A program made the position numbers and the translations under genes. A stretch of DNA of 64,000 nucleotides, taken from positions 18,782,339 through 18,846,338 of the forward strand of contig NC_054871.1 in assembly GCF_018320785.1 (NCBI RefSeq), given 5' to 3'. Below the pieces are notes generated by a model, which did no database searches, was not told where the DNA came from, and saw only the letters and a list, made by a program, of their open reading frames with translations. This DNA comes from Cheilinus undulatus (taxonomy: Eukaryota > Chordata > Actinopteri > Labriformes > Labridae). Positions 1 to 15,600 of the stretch are shown here, one piece after another. The stretch's first letter is position 1. Every line of letters begins with the position of its first letter.

Positions 1-1753
<1,753 letters not shown>

Positions 1754-3160
1754 TTTTCAGGACTGGGACCTTTCAGCACAAGAACAGCTTTATATCAACA
1801 CCTGCCTAAAGAAAACACACAGTGACATGAATGCATTTGTCATGAGGAAGAAGAAGGAAAAAAACTCTGCACTGAAGCTTGTTTAAGGCATTGGCACAAG
1901 ACCTTCATTTGTACCCTTCTGACTGTGTTTAGGTATTTATTTGGCATCTCTGTGAGCATCAAAACCCCATACTCCAAATCATTCCATGAACATGCTGTAG
2001 TTGTTAGGTAAAAACAAATATAGGACAAGCTAAGGAGCTCCTTGCTCTTACTTTAAAGGTGGACATGGATGCCTCTTTAAAGGAGCTGTAAACTCACTAC
2101 AAAGTGCAGAGAGGCCTGAAGAACTCAGTGTTTTTATGGCTCATTAGCACGTAAGAACCTGTGACTGAATTCTCTCCTTTCAGAGATAAGGAGCCTTTGT
2201 TAAATGGATCCCTTGTTTGCTTCTCCCCTTAAGAGGTGCTGAGGGACACCGAGGCTGACATCATCCATACCACAAAGAGAGTGCATTTTTCTGGTAAAGC
2301 ATAGATCTCACCTGTGGTTAGTGAGGCTGTTAGGGAATCTATATGAGTAGAACTTCCACTTCCAAACTGTAAAAGTCAGTCGAAGTCCAAATGTACTTTT
2401 GCATTTAAGAGTGTTTTTATAGGAACTACTATCACGCAGTGTGGGTAGCAGTTTGGGGGAAACACTCAGACCAAAGTCAATAACAAAGAGCTGAACTCTG
2501 TCCAAAAACCACAGAAAGCTTCTCCATTAACAACAGTATCACACCTTTCACTCTACTGAGAAAGCGCAGGGTTCTTCTTGCCATAAAACCACAAGAACCT
2601 GCCATACAAACCATTTAACTAGGGAACGGGATATCCTCTAGGGCAGATACATCAGATAAAAAAAGCAAAGGTTGCATTCTGAAAAGCAGACCTCAATGCA
2701 AGTCGTAAAACTTAATCTTGATAAATTTCTTTTATAAAATCAACCAACAAAGTGAATTTAAATTTGCTTAAAGTAGAAAATAGATAAAGTGAATGAAGGA
2801 AGACAACTTAGTTGTTCTTGTTCTAGTACTGGGACTACTTGTTCTTTTTTGTTCCAAACAACAGCAAACACATAATGCTTCTTGGGCTTCAGGAGAAGTG
2901 CTACCAGTTAATGAAGGCTGATAACAGCAAATGGAACAGTGCAAAAACTGTGCTGATGTGCTGTGATTGCACTGTAATGTCTACATTAATTAAAAGATGA
3001 CTACTCCTGTGTTACATTATTTTTGAATCAATTACTTACAATGCCTCAAATATTTATAGAAGTTCTCAAAGACAGAAAAATCCATAGTTTTAATGTCTTA
3101 CCCTGGCAGCGACAAGAAGTGCCACCATGACAGACACAAAATATCAATCATTGCTGTAGA

Positions 3161-3512
3161 AACACTGTTTGTTACATTAAAGACTTTTCTACATAAGGAA
3201 GTTTGAACTGCTGCTGGAAGCTGCTCTTCTGTTGCTGTATCTTAATCATGTGTTGTGCTGCTTGATTGTGTTGGGCAACAAATATTCTCTGGATAATGTA
3301 GCGAGCGATCCCAGAATGCTTTGTGAGTAGCTCACAGCCACAACCAGGAAGGCCTCTTAGAACAGCTTTTTCCCTCATTATGTGGAAATTCATCCATGAA
3401 ATGGAAGCTCCATTTTACTATTGAGCTAGTACATTTTATGGAGTTTGGTTTTTGATGCATGAGTCTTCAGCGGAGATGGTTGAGCTGAGTGCATCTCTAC
3501 TCGTCATCTTTT
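3161..3512. repeat. Diverged interspersed repeat, relative of the MITE at 17.5 kb
   Basis: The stretch around 3361-3400 (cagctttttccctcattatg then aaattcatccatgaaa) and the stretch at 3490-3512 (gcatctctactcgtcatctt) recur in the same order at 17630-17670 and 17768-17790. Only the right half of the hairpin element is clear here, so this is a decayed copy. Confidence 0.5.
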
Positions 3513-3719
3513 GTAATTGATTAAAAGTGTGCATAAATATGAATCATTTTAACTTCAAAATGCTTTGATTCTGTTGATTATGATGGATAGAGAAGTTTAC
3601 CTCCCTCTGCTGCTCAGTGAGTGATTCATGCAGCTGCAGTCAGGCTGGTTCCCACCTCACTGCTCAACTCAGCCCTGAAAGATAAAGAGAGACATGAATC
3701 ATTAGACTGGTCTTAAAGT

Positions 3720-4090
3720 TCACATATTTTACCCCTATAAGACAACTTTATATTGGTCTCAGAGGTCCCCAAAAAATGCCTGCGAAGTTTGTTGCTGAAA
3801 AAACACTCCAGTATTGGATTTTTACATGTCTAAAAAACCCTGTTTCAGCCCCACTCAGAACAAGCAGTTTCTGTGTCTGTAGTTTTAAATGTTAATGAGC
3901 TGTCCGACTCCGCCCCCTGACTCTGCCCCTCTCAGGAAATGGATGTGACTTTATTGATCCTCCTCTCGGATGGCAGTTGAGAGGAGGATCAGGAGAGGAG
4001 GCTGAGACTTTCTTCCAAAGGGGTGGTGCTAACTCCCCATATGACATCATGAAGGGAAAATCTGAGAACGGCTTGTTTCAGGACACATTT
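3720..4090. repeat. Interspersed repeat resembling a common fish element
   Basis: It contains tgtttcagccccactcagaa followed by a taaatgttaatgagctg segment and a Cg-rich gactccgccccctgactctg block, a pattern I recognise from repeated sequences in fish genomes. No second copy was found in this window. An internal imperfect hairpin (gatcctcctctc / gagaggaggatc) lies at about 3956-3991. Class not assigned. Confidence 0.4.
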
Positions 4091-5752
4091 TAGAACTTAA
4101 GTTATTATGACTGCACATACACTTTGACAGATCTGAACTCTGATTGAGAGATAGAGCCTGATAAACACACTACTAACGTCAGAACACAGCATAAGTGAAT
4201 ATTTGTGTAAAAATCAGGTTTCCAGTGAGCTTCTGCCAATAATCATGGAAGTTTGTGTTGGACCAGTACCTTACGAAAAGACATACCTTGTGTGTTTATA
4301 TATTCACCACCTATGTTATCCACCTGCCTCATTGTGCTACTTGATTTTTTTAATGAAAATGCTGAATCTTCTTGCTTTTCCTCACACCTGTTTTAAATTT
4401 TTCAGTGTTTTCCCATCTTAACATTAGACACAGGGAAAGATCTGTTGGATTGGAGACGATTTGCTATCAAACCAAGAGAAACAGAGTAGAGCTAAAGAAG
4501 CCAAGAGACAATGGCTCATTCACAATGCATGCCTCAATGCTCAGTTCTGATCTTTTGATTTTGATTGGCTGTTCACACTGCAGTTGATTTCACATAAAAG
4601 TGGACTGAATCAGACATGAAAATGGCAGATTAAACTCTACTTGAGCTGTAACACTGTCAGAAAAAAATCCCATACGAGTAATGTGAGCAAAAATTTGGGT
4701 CACTTTTAACTGCAGTGTGAACATGGCTACTGTGTCGAGGTTTTTATTTGCATCCACCTGCAGTGCTACAAACTTCACGATCACAGGTGTGTGCTCTTAC
4801 TAAGGAAATTACAGAGGCTGCTGTCTTTGTTGTTTTCATAAAACCAGTGTGGAAAGTAATTTCAATGCAACCACTTTAATTTCAAAAGAGCTAAAATACT
4901 TTATCTTTGAAATATGAAACAGGTACAGTTCCAGAAACGGTAACGAGAGGTACATACAGTTTTTCAATTAACTTTAAACACATGCTCCTGTAGCAGCACA
5001 AACACACACACACACACAGATGTGTTTTCCAGAAGCCTCCGGCACATTCCTCACACATGTTGTTGCAACACGCCGTTCGTCCTTCCAGCTCACTGACTAC
5101 TGATAACCTATGCCACACGCAAATTCACACATATCATCTGTCAGCTCAGCCTGCAGCAGACAGACAGTTTATTATCCAAGTTAAAACCACAACATTCAGA
5201 TTGGCAGAAGGCTAATTACCACAAATTACGCCACATGTTATTATACACAATGGATAAATTAAAATAACCACTGCAAAGAAAACCGATAAATCTCTGCGAC
5301 CTGATAATAACGGTTCTGCTCAGTGTCTTCTTATCAGCCTCTACTCTGCTTCTCCTCAGTCTCTCTGTCAGGTTCGACTCTTAAGGTCAAACCTCAGTAA
5401 AAATGATGCTCCATCTTCCAATCAGAAAAGTTGTGACCTCACCTCCATGCCACTGTTTACTCTAACCAACACAAGAATGGAGCTGGTTCACTGTGCTGTT
5501 TTCTCAAAAATTAAATACAAACTTACCAGAGCCATAAATAGCTCATATTACTTATTAGCAGTTTGCTTGTGGGTAGTTTTATAATCAAATTAGAAGAATC
5601 TGACTGTTAAAGACTTGTTTAAACTCTTGTTTCACCCTTGATCAGATGGGTTTTGGTGCCCCTTTTTTATTTAGAAAATCAGGCTAAGATGTTTCTGTTC
5701 TGTTTATGTAATAAAAACAAAGATGGCTGCATCTCTAGTATAAAATGTTCTT

Positions 5753-5793
5753 TTGTTGTTGTTGTTGTTGTTTTTGTTTTGTTTTGTTTTTTC
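5753..5793. repeat. Low-complexity (gtt)n / (gtttt)n tract
   Basis: A run of gtt triplets passes into gtttt pentamers and a T run. Confidence 0.85.
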
Positions 5794-7359
5794 TAAAAGA
5801 CCCAGTTAAGTGGAATATAGTGTGAATCGATGACAATGTAGAAACGATTTGATATGACATCATAGTTCACCCATACAAAAACACACTGCATCATATCTTT
5901 ATTTTCAACACATCAATGATCATGACTGCATGCAGGCACTTAATCATAGGGCCATGCCACTCAGAAAAAGATGGTGAAGCCAAATCAAACAATACTAGGC
6001 ATACAAAACTCGTGAGGACAAGAGCTACTACTTAGCTGTGCTGCAGACAGAGCTGTGACAAGTTTGAAATCACAAAATAAATGTATTTTTACAAGTTGTG
6101 TTACATAGAGGCTACTATAAACCACTTTAATCCTTAAAAACCTATTCAGAAGTTGACCCACAAGGGAAGGGAAGGACACTTCTATGATGGTTGTCCTCCT
6201 TTGATAAAAAAAATCTAAGTAAGAACAGGATATAATAAAGGGGAGAGTCAAGTTTTAAATATTGTTTTGCGGGAGCTTAAATATGTTTAAAAAGCTGCCA
6301 TCATTTATTCTGCTTATTTTTGTATCAGTCCTGAAACTATATTTCAGCACTTTGCATAGTGGTGGAGCTACATCAAAACATAGCAATGCTTAATATAAGG
6401 TGATAATCTGACACAATAACACAAAGAAAAGGGACAGGACCTTTCTTGTTTTATCATAGAAATCATATCAGGTGTTATGGAAATTTCCCAGAATGTCATA
6501 GGAATCATTGGCAAGGTTTGAAAATTCTGAAAACAATCTTATGTCATAATTTTATGTTTTTTTCAGTGCATTATTGTCCTCTAGATCTTAAATAAGCATT
6601 AGGAAACGCTTGTGATGGAAGTGTCAGATGTTTTAATGCCTGTTTTTGTAATGCTGCAACAACAACTGATGACATATCGCAACTTAAAGGGTCGTCCTAT
6701 TTCATAGGGGGTGATGTCACTCAAAAACAAGGGGTTGGGCTAAACTTAGAAAAAGGTACTGGACTTCTGAGAACTTTTTTGCCCATCCCTACTCTTCAAG
6801 TGCCCCCTTGCTCCTCAAAACAGAGGGATAGTGGTGAAATCTTATGATGTCTGGATTCATCAGAAGTTGTCAACAGCTTTCACATAAACAGATGTGACAA
6901 CATTACTGGACATTTCTACCACAAGCATTTTTGAAATGTTTTTATGAAATAAAAGGAATATAATGCCTTGAAACAATGTTGAATTATGATAAAAGATGGA
7001 TATCATAATTTTTTTTATCATATTTGTGAAGAAATGAAATAGATGTGTACACTTCTTTTGACACCTGAGCAGACATCTTGTCCATGGTTAACAAAGCATT
7101 CTGGGAAATTTCTAATAACACTGTTTGGAGTGTGCATCTGGAAATTTTCTGTGTAGAGGGCTATGTAGCCTTAGCACTTCCCCTCCCCTCCATGCCAACA
7201 AGGGTCAGAACACCCTAATCATAGATGTGAACATGCAGGGTTAAGGCTAACCTCCAACTTCCATATACACTGGCTGTGCTGCAAACCGACGTGCAGCCGT
7301 TTTGCTCTGATCGAAGCGTGTCTAGAGCGCTGCACAGAGTAGCCCAGAACAGAATGAGC

Positions 7360-7950
7360 TAAGAACACACAAGATCACGGAAGAACTATGAGTTCACACG
7401 GGAGTAGTATCAACAGCAGATTATTTAGGTGTTGATTTATTATTCATTTTGACATGATTCCATGATGCTTTTTGCTTCTGCCATGGGTGAGTATGTTAGG
7501 AAGTTGAAATATTCATGTAGGCTACAAAGGATGAGTGGTTTCATATACAAGTTTGTGGTTTTCACCTGAAAAGTTAACTTTTCCTTGTTAATGTTGCCGT
7601 AGTAGCTCTGTGACATACTGACCTCCCGTCGACCTTTTTCTTGTGCTGCAGGATGAGACGTTATGTTTATTTAGTTATGATTTATGACAATCAGGTGTGC
7701 ATGCATTGTGTTGTATTTTGAAGTTGACCGGAAGCTTGGCATGTTTTCCAGCTGTTTGGATCAATCTTCTCTACATGGATTGATGGACCTGCCAGGTATC
7801 TCCTGTAGAACAAAGTCGCGCTTCTGAGACGTGCCAGAGCTGGACCGGGGTGCTGACAGTCGAACTGCTGTAACTGACTAGAGAGGGAGGGATTTGCTCT
7901 GCAGCGCACTTTGGGAGCCGATGGCAGCCTTACTGTTGTATGTGGAAATA
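7360..7950. repeat. Interspersed repeat, copy 1 (second copy at 40.0 kb)
   Basis: Shares in order acacaagatcacg, gctacaaaggatgngtggtt, gtggttttca..aaagt.aacttttcc, a ggatgaaacgt-type segment and tatgtggaaat with 40030-40460. The two copies are strongly diverged, with several indels. It ends against the inverted-repeat element that begins at 7947. No reading frame is conserved between the copies. Confidence 0.6.
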
Positions 7951-8580
7951 GAGTGGTGCAGTCATGACGTAATTTTGTAGGCAAACCCGGAAGTTAGCAT
8001 TGCATGGGTTCCCTCTGCGTCGAACCTATGGAATTTTTCAAAGGGTTTTTGGATTATTGCTGGAAATAAGATCTGTGTCCAATAAAAGTTTATGAAACTT
8101 ACACATTTTGTTCATAAAGATAATCTTCATAAATTGATAATATAAGCATCATATCTGGTTTTTTAATCCGACAAAATTAAAAAGCTAACATCATGCTATA
8201 TTGAGCTACAACACGGTCAACTGAATTTAACGTCATCACCCGCAGATACGAGTAAACGGCAGGCTCAGTTGCTGCACTTCGGATGATGACGTATAGTCTT
8301 CCCAACAAATGCTGTAGTCCTTGTTAGCTGTCTTTTAGCAACCGCCTTTATTAAGACATGAAAAGATACACAATCCAAAGGTGGGGCATGTTCCAGATGT
8401 ATTTTATGTTGTAGGATAAAACGTAAAACTCTCTTGAGCTTGTGTTCACCACAGACCTTAATTCAGGCATTTAACAAAAAACTAATTCAAAAATCCCATA
8501 GACTTTCAGACGAGGGAGCCGGAAGTGCTAAAATGCTAACTCACTTTGGCGTTTTAGGACTCATTCTGCACCACTCTATT
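7947..8580. mobile_element. Non-autonomous DNA transposon (MITE-like) with AATAGAGTGGTGCAG termini
   Basis: The left end aatagagtggtgcag (7947-7961) is repeated exactly in inverse at 8566-8580 (ctgcaccactctatt). Inside both ends the similarity continues in degenerate form, with cggaagt and gttagcatt blocks in both arms. The 634-bp interior has no open frame. No clear target duplication could be read. Superfamily not assigned. Confidence 0.6.
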
Positions 8581-10527
8581 TGAGGTAAGTGTTAGGGGCG
8601 TACTGGGGTCTCTTGGGACTAAGTCATTGTCCTTATGATGTTGGATGATGACAGAGCACTCCTTAACTAAAACGCAGAAGTTAAAACAGTAGTGATGTTG
8701 GTATTACAAACTGTGACTTAGCTGAATTCCAATTTTTCCTTGTTGGCTTAAAAGTTGCTTAAAAAAATCATGTTTCTGGAAACTCCTGGTCAGCTGAAAC
8801 AGAAAGGCGTATTAATCTGCTGACTGTGAAAATGCATAGCCTATACACGTATTTAGAAAGATTATTAGTGTTTTTATGGATGAGTTGGCCTTCAAATAAC
8901 TACAAAATCAACCACTTCTCAACCTGTAATCCAGGAGAAGAAAAAATCCTACAAACACAATTACAAAGGTTTCCGCTGCAAGGACCAACTGTTCATAACT
9001 TTTAACTTATCAAATTATTATTCTTTCATTCTTCATTGTTCTTCACTTTCCTCATTTTGTAGTTGCAGTCATCAGTGTCTCTGATTTATACTCTTTTTTT
9101 TCTTCTCTCCTCTCACTTCCTTTTACACTCTTCTTTACCTCAACTCACATGATTCTCATTTCTTCTAACACCCTTTTCTCTCCCCGTCTTTCCCTCTCTA
9201 ACACACACAAACCCACTTCCCCCAGCTCTTCTCCTCTCCTCAAGTGTTTCTGTTTTTCTCACTGAATTGATGACAGACAGCAAATTACAGAGAAGCTGCA
9301 TTCCTTCCCTCTACACCCCGAGCCCTGACCAGCTGAGAGGCATGCTGTTGAATCTCTCTCCAACACGCACAAAGTGCCAATGTTCATAATGACACTCACA
9401 AAAGCCACAGACAAAATTACCAAAAAAGCCCATAAACACAATAACATGATTGCACACGCAAAGAAACAGCCAGCTGTGAAACCTACATGAATACTAACAT
9501 ATTAATGCATTTATATTCCATCTATATGTATGTCATTCAAATCCACACACAACCTCATGATTCAGCAGTCACAAAAACAACAACACAATGTTCACCGCCA
9601 CAACTGAGCGAACACATTGTGACCATACCACCTTAATTTAGTAAACACTTTGAGAGGTTCTATTGTGCAAACACAAACATCATTGTTCTCCACACCGACT
9701 AAACATTAGTCTGAGACATCTGTATTTTCATGGCTACAAATTATGTGACATTCTTGATTCAGTTTGGATGCAACACTGCAATCATAACCCAGCAGGTCAC
9801 ACCCAACACTGCTTTTGCTTTTCTTCACAGTACCAACACTTTTTAGCAGCAGCAGCAGAACAAGCCAATAGTCTCCTGGTAGCACTGTTGGCAATCAAAC
9901 ATGAAAAGTAAAGCCAGAGCTTTGTCAAACAGAGTACAATAAATATCCTTCCAGCATGTTTCTAAGATGAAAACGTATTATAAACATAATCCTCATTGTT
10001 TATTAATTTTGTTCCAAGAGAGCGCCAGTTCCTTTGTGTTCGGAGAGATAAAAGGGTTGGTGTTTTTTCCCCCCTTGAAAGTGTCCAAAAAGTTTCCTGG
10101 AAAGATGTGCAGAAAATAAAAAATAAGACAGCCCACCACTGTCATGGAAAACTGATCTTCTATGGCTCTTTGGTTCTACTTAAATTCAAAATATTAATCT
10201 GGGAATACAGTGGATGTAGGCATCAGACAGTCAAGGTTTGGGGATCCCAAACTTTGCTATTCAATCATGATCCAGATTTTAATTTAATTGCCTGTCGTTT
10301 TTCCCCACAGTATAAGATTTATTGCCAAGAAGTGTTGTTACAACAAATAAATAATCTAGCAAACACATATTTCCTTACTTTGTGTGCTAAGTTAAGTTTG
10401 AAAGCTATTTCTTATCACTCATTCATCACATACAGCCACTCTTCCTCTCCAAACTGAAAGACTGGCAGAGAAAGAATGTGTAAATATCAATATTTAGTGA
10501 TTTATTACATTTAATTACTATACTTAT

Positions 10528-10575
10528 ACTTGGAATTTCCCCTTGTGGGACTAATAAAAGAATATCTTATCTTAA
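10528..10575 (+). repeat. LINE 3'-tail remnant
   Basis: ttggaatttccccttgtggg then actaataaaagaatatctta matches the 3' end carried by many fish LINE copies. The same tail recurs at 57480-57527, so it is a dispersed element and not local sequence. Confidence 0.55.
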
Positions 10576-11699
10576 AAGGACAAATCTATTACAGAATGTA
10601 GCATAAACAAAAAGAAAGCATGCCAGACCAACAACCATAGCTAGGGCTGCTCAATTATGGCAAAAATCATGATAGCAATTATTTTGATTGATAACGAGGT
10701 CTTGATTATCAAACACAACTACTTATTGACTTTTTAACATATTTATCATTTGTATTAATTAATGGGAAACACTTTCAACACTTTAACATTCTGAACACTT
10801 TAAAACAAGCGATAAATAAAAATAATAAAGCAAAAGGATAAAAACAAATACAAAAAAACTAATAAGATCATTAGAAGAAATAATTGAATATAAATTAATT
10901 ATGCTTTTGAGGAAGTGGTCATGTATTATTTGTTATTATTAAACAATAAGTATCCTTCAATCTGAAGTATCTTGTTTCCATGATTGTAGGGAGCCATATT
11001 TGTAATAGAGCTCAACAGTGCCCGCCCACTTTTTTTATTGCGCTGGTTCTGTAAACAAAATTAACCATTCAAATCTTCCTTAGACATTCAGTAAAATTCT
11101 TTTTACAACACTGTCAATGCATTCACCAAATGAACAGCTACCTGTGTACTCATGAATATAAAACATCTGATTCTGCACAAAATTGACATTTGAAAATAGA
11201 GAAAGAGGCAAAGGTACAAGACTGTACAATTTCTCTACGAGGCTGTGGGAACTATATGTCCCATAATCCATTGGGATTCATTTTGTTTGTTTTTTAGGAC
11301 AGTTTTTCAAGCTTTAAAACCATATTGGTACCTTTTAGCATTGCTTATCTTTTTTGTAGAGTTTACATTTTAAACAATATTATCTGAATATCTCATAGTT
11401 TGAACATTTATTGCTTCTTACTGGGTACTGTAGTATTCTTGGCAGAGATCACTAATTTAAACTGTTTTCCTTGAACAAAAGTTGTAATTGGTTATATCTT
11501 TCAAACTTCTCTCTTGTAGTGGAGCATTTACCATCATTTTACTCTCAGGTAGCATGTAGTAAGTCTGATAATCTTGCTGATAATCAAATCTGCTGTGGAG
11601 AAAATGAATGGGATTTTCACTTCCAGAACCACACTGTTGAGCTCTATTGTAATGATACTGAAACTCCTTTTTCCAGCCCTTAAATTGCATTTCTTTCCA

Positions 11700-11860
11700 T
11701 CCTGATGCTCGGTTTGAACTTCAGAACATCATCTCCACCATGTTTGCATGCCTAAATACTTTGGTTGCTGCCATATGATTGGCTGATTAGGTAGTTTAGT
11801 TAATCAGCAGTTTTACAGGTGTACCTAATAAATTGATCAGTGAGTGTGTCACAAATGGTG
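11700..11860 (+). repeat. Interspersed repeat end (acaggtgtacctaataaa type)
   Basis: The run gctgccatatgattggctga ... ttttacaggtgtacctaata ... gtgagtgtg is a signature I know from abundant fish repeats. Only the 3' portion is recognisable and no second copy occurs in this window. Confidence 0.45.
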
Positions 11861-14599
11861 TCATCTGTTAATCTGAATTTTTGTTCTATTTCCTCCATCT
11901 TCCCTTAAGTTTAAGTGACCCCCCACCCCCACCCCCAGCCTCCCCTGGTGACCTTCCAAGGAGTTAAAAACACTTGTCTGGTTAATAACTGAACCATCTA
12001 CCTTCACTTAGTCTTTGAATAAAGGGCCTCATGCTTGTTGATTTGTTTAAACCCTACCTTATAGTTGGCTGCTTGTGTGATTTTTTTCCTCAAACCTCAA
12101 CAGTTAACTTGGTGAGTACAGTTTTATGGGATAAATAAAGAAATTAAACTCAAACCCAGATGTTTTAAACTGGAATTAAGGGACTCAGCTTGTTGCCTGC
12201 AGAATTAAAACACTTCAGTAATGAATGAACCAGGCTTTAGCAGCCACAAACCAGATGAGCTCATGTTATATTTTAACACTGTCTGTTCTCTTTGCAATCC
12301 AGAATTTAGAAACTTGACTTTCAGCTGCAATAAAAAATATTTAAATTCCTAAAAATGCATACTTGTCGAGGTATTTCAACCAAATGTTTCTTAGAAAACT
12401 CACAGATCCATTGGTAAGTTTAGTTTTTCCTCTAGTTCAGTCGGAACATGTGACGAGTGGAGAATTACTGTGTCATCCTGGACTCTTAATGAAAATGGGA
12501 ACATTAGGTTTTCCTGCTTTCAGCCACTTTATGGAAGAGGAAATGTGCTGGTTCGCGGCTCGGGCCATGTTTTCAAGCTGTGACCTCATCCCTACTACCA
12601 CCCCTTTTTCCCAGGAAGAGGAAAAAAAAAGAGAAAAAAGCGACAGACTGACAGTTGAGGAGGAGAGGGAGTGAAAGCCAACATCCTCTCACTGACAGCA
12701 ACTTTTACCCTCCATCTGTTTTACATAAGAAAACCCCCATTCAGAAATCTTCACATCCATAGGAACCATGATACAGACTCCAGACACTGACAGACACCCC
12801 TGGATACCATGCATGCCAACATGCACACCAGGATTACTACAGCAGTGAGGACATTCTTAAGTTTCAGTTTTCTGAATTCATGTACTGAAACTAAGCAACA
12901 TGAATCCTTAAAATTAGATCCTAATTTATTGCAGCAAAAATGCTGAAGGGCAACAGAGAGTGTAGATCTCCACATGGGAAATTTCCAGCTGTTCTGATAT
13001 CACAGTGGATAAAGATTTTAAAATGGACCAGTGGATAAACTTAGTTCTAGTTTTTTCAAACTACAGCTTTTATGTAAATTTAAGAGTTTTTTATTCCTTG
13101 ATTTTCAGAAGGTTAGCACACTTTATTACTGTTCTTAGAGGTGCTGGAAAAAGTCCATTCACATCAGAATCACAAATATTAATTTCTACAGTCCTGAATT
13201 GATTCAAAATGTCCAAAGTTTTTTAACATACTGTAGTGTATTTAATCCAAGTCAGTTTCAGCACCACAGACCCCACTGCTGATATTTTTCTCCATATACT
13301 ATCTTTATCTTCTCTGGTACAAACAGTATCTGTCTGACATACTCATGTACCACCTGTACTGTCTATAGAGCTGTAAGACACTCACTCAGCATGTCCATTT
13401 TCACATAAGAAAAGTGTTTAGACATGTTGTATGGTTTACAGTCCCCGGTAGGAAAAAGCATGAGTTAAGTTATTAGGGCCTGAGCACTTACCTTGGTTGG
13501 AGAGGACCCTGTTGTATCTGTATGGGTCATTTCTCTGTCAGAAGAAGCGCTAATGTGGGGGCTTAAACATGCTCAAAAATTAACCAAACTTAAAAGAAAA
13601 CTTTCCCAAGTGGAAATGTTTGTATTTTGGTGGAATTGTGCAAGTCCATCAAGCAGGGGCCCCAAACATTAGATAGGGGGCTGGGTAAGAGCTACGTGCA
13701 TGAAACTCGGTAAATATATTTGTCATGATTGGGCGAAAAAAGGTATCTTCCTTACATCCTCAAAAATGTACAGGAAGTGCACTACAAACAGCTAAAGGTC
13801 CAATTTTGAAGTTTTTTGGAAGTTTTCATATTTTAACAAAATAGTCTGATGGATTTCAACCAGTTGACTCTTTTTCTTTCTTTTTTTTGGCTGCAAATGG
13901 GTCATCGTAAGAACTATAAACTATGATCTATGATCTGCAGCCAAACCCTTGTAGTTGGGAAACACAAATAAAAGCACATTTTGCCCATTTAAATTGAGTT
14001 GCTCATTCCTTTAAGACTTTTTCAAACCCCATTTTTAACACAGACACTCATTCAAACCCCCATTATAGAGGTAAGAAGTCCCTCAAAGATTTAGAAAACG
14101 TATCGATCATAAAGGTATGTGATAACTTTGGCCAAAATGTTACGAATTTTTGCTTTTCGGCTGAATTTAATCATTGTAGGATGAATATTCAGAGCCACAT
14201 ATGAGTCCAAATGCATTCTGATAACTTTTGTCTTTGGGTTTTGTTCAACTGGGGAGCAATATTTAAAATACCCTGTGTGACAGTCACAACTCTGCAGAAA
14301 ATAGTATGGGTTAATTTTATCAAATCTAATCAGACAAGCCCATTTCAGTGCCTGTTGTGGAGATTTTGGTTTTAGCTTGATTGGCAAAAGAGCTAGATGG
14401 ACCCAGAGTTCAGGTTGTTATCCTCTACTGCACTGTTCCTAGAGAGCTCCTGGACCTCCAGGTGAGATTGATCTGGGTGCTTATTATAAAGTCTTGAAGA
14501 ATATTTGAGCCTTAACTTCTACATTTTGTCTTAACAGTATCTTAACACTTGAAAAATGCTATCTGCCAATGAGTAAATGATAAAGCAAAAATTAAAGGC

Positions 14600-15600
14600 G
14601 CATCCTGAGCCTGGGGCCTGATAGAAGTTTCCAGAACTTTTCTTTCATGCCTTTAACCTTGTGAGGACATTTAGGCCAAAGAGAAATACAGAGGAGGGCC
14701 TCTCTCCTGCTGGGATAAATCTGCAGTTTCCTGAAGGGAAGCCCATACTCCCCCTATAAATCCTCCTCATCAGTACACACACACACAGTCACAGCCTCTT
14801 CATGCCCCTGTTGGAGACCTCCCATTGTCTCCCAGTAGGAACTGGGGGGAGGAGAGGGGTCCTGCCAGGAAACCCACCAGGCCGTCCTGAAAGCTGCTTC
14901 CTGAAGGCAGCAGGAAAACACTGCAGAGAGGACAAGCAGAGAGCGAGAGCTGAACAAATAGAGCCAATGTGACACGAACACACTCTGCAGCATCCTGCAG
15001 CCAAAAACAGCACAGAGACCAACATCACATGATGCATCACACTGAGGTTAGATAACATGTTATCAGTTCTGGCCCGAGTGTTTAAGAGATTGTGTGTGCT
15101 GAAGTTCTCACACGGTAACACTCTGTCACCTCTGAGCAGGGCTCTGCCACTAGACGCCATTTCCTGTCCGACACATCTTCAAAACAAATCACGCACTCAT
15201 GTCACATCAATATCTTGTGTGTCCTGTAGTAATCCTGAATTTATTTATTTTTTTATCACAGTCATGTCGACTTCAGACTTCACATGCGTCCTGCTTCCCC
15301 TCCCTCTTCCTTCCAGATCCTCGGCAAACACAATCAGGCACATTCAGCCTCCACAATAAGGCTTTATGCCGCCATGGTGGCGACACTGTTTTCAGAAAGT
15401 TTTGTGAGGCCTCGTTGTTTTCTCCACATGACCCCCCCTTCACTCCATGCCTTTTTCTGACTGTTTCAAGGTTCAAAATGTCACACAGTGAATTTAATAA
15501 AGTCACTAAGGAAAGCCTGACACTGGCAGATGAAGAGAGTCTGGTGCTGAGAAGCAACTAACCAACATAAAAGCTCTTTTCATTTCACGCCCTGCACTCC
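14600..15600. other. GC-richer island in the kank3-angptl4 interval, unassigned
   Basis: This kilobase is visibly richer in G and C than its flanks. It has a tataaat-like box at 14755 (plus), an (ac)n tract at 14774-14788 and several overlapping reading frames on both strands, the longest 123 codons on the minus strand (14789-15160). None shows a known domain or convincing splice borders. It could be an enhancer or an unrecognised untranslated exon. Confidence 0.35.

Larger units (their letters stand above)
1754..7359. other. kank3 upstream region or 5' intron, no gene seen
   Basis: AT-rich sequence with frequent stops in all frames. Apart from the repeats listed separately (3161-3512, 3720-4090, 5753-5793) no coding exon, RNA gene or recognised motif was found. 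A TATAAA-like stretch lies on the minus strand near 1790, but it is only about 35 bases from the kank3 ATG, so it is a doubtful promoter. Confidence 0.6.
8581..14600. other. Non-coding stretch, scattered old repeats
   Basis: No exon with splice borders and no RNA gene recognised. The longest frame (9996-10457, plus) has no recognisable domain and runs through AT-rich sequence, so it is taken as chance. A pyrimidine-rich tract lies at 9080-9250. A C-rich block at 11919-11945 has four C-tracts and could form an i-motif, or a G-quadruplex on the opposite strand. Two repeat remnants are listed separately. Confidence 0.55.

Noticed and set aside
9996..10457. 153-codon plus-strand open frame
   Set aside because: Runs through AT-rich non-coding sequence, no recognisable motif, and the 3' side leads into a LINE-tail remnant.
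14789..15160. 123-codon minus-strand frame and overlapping frames in the 14.6-15.6 kb patch
   Set aside because: Several competing frames on both strands are open because the region is GC-richer; none has a domain or splice signals.
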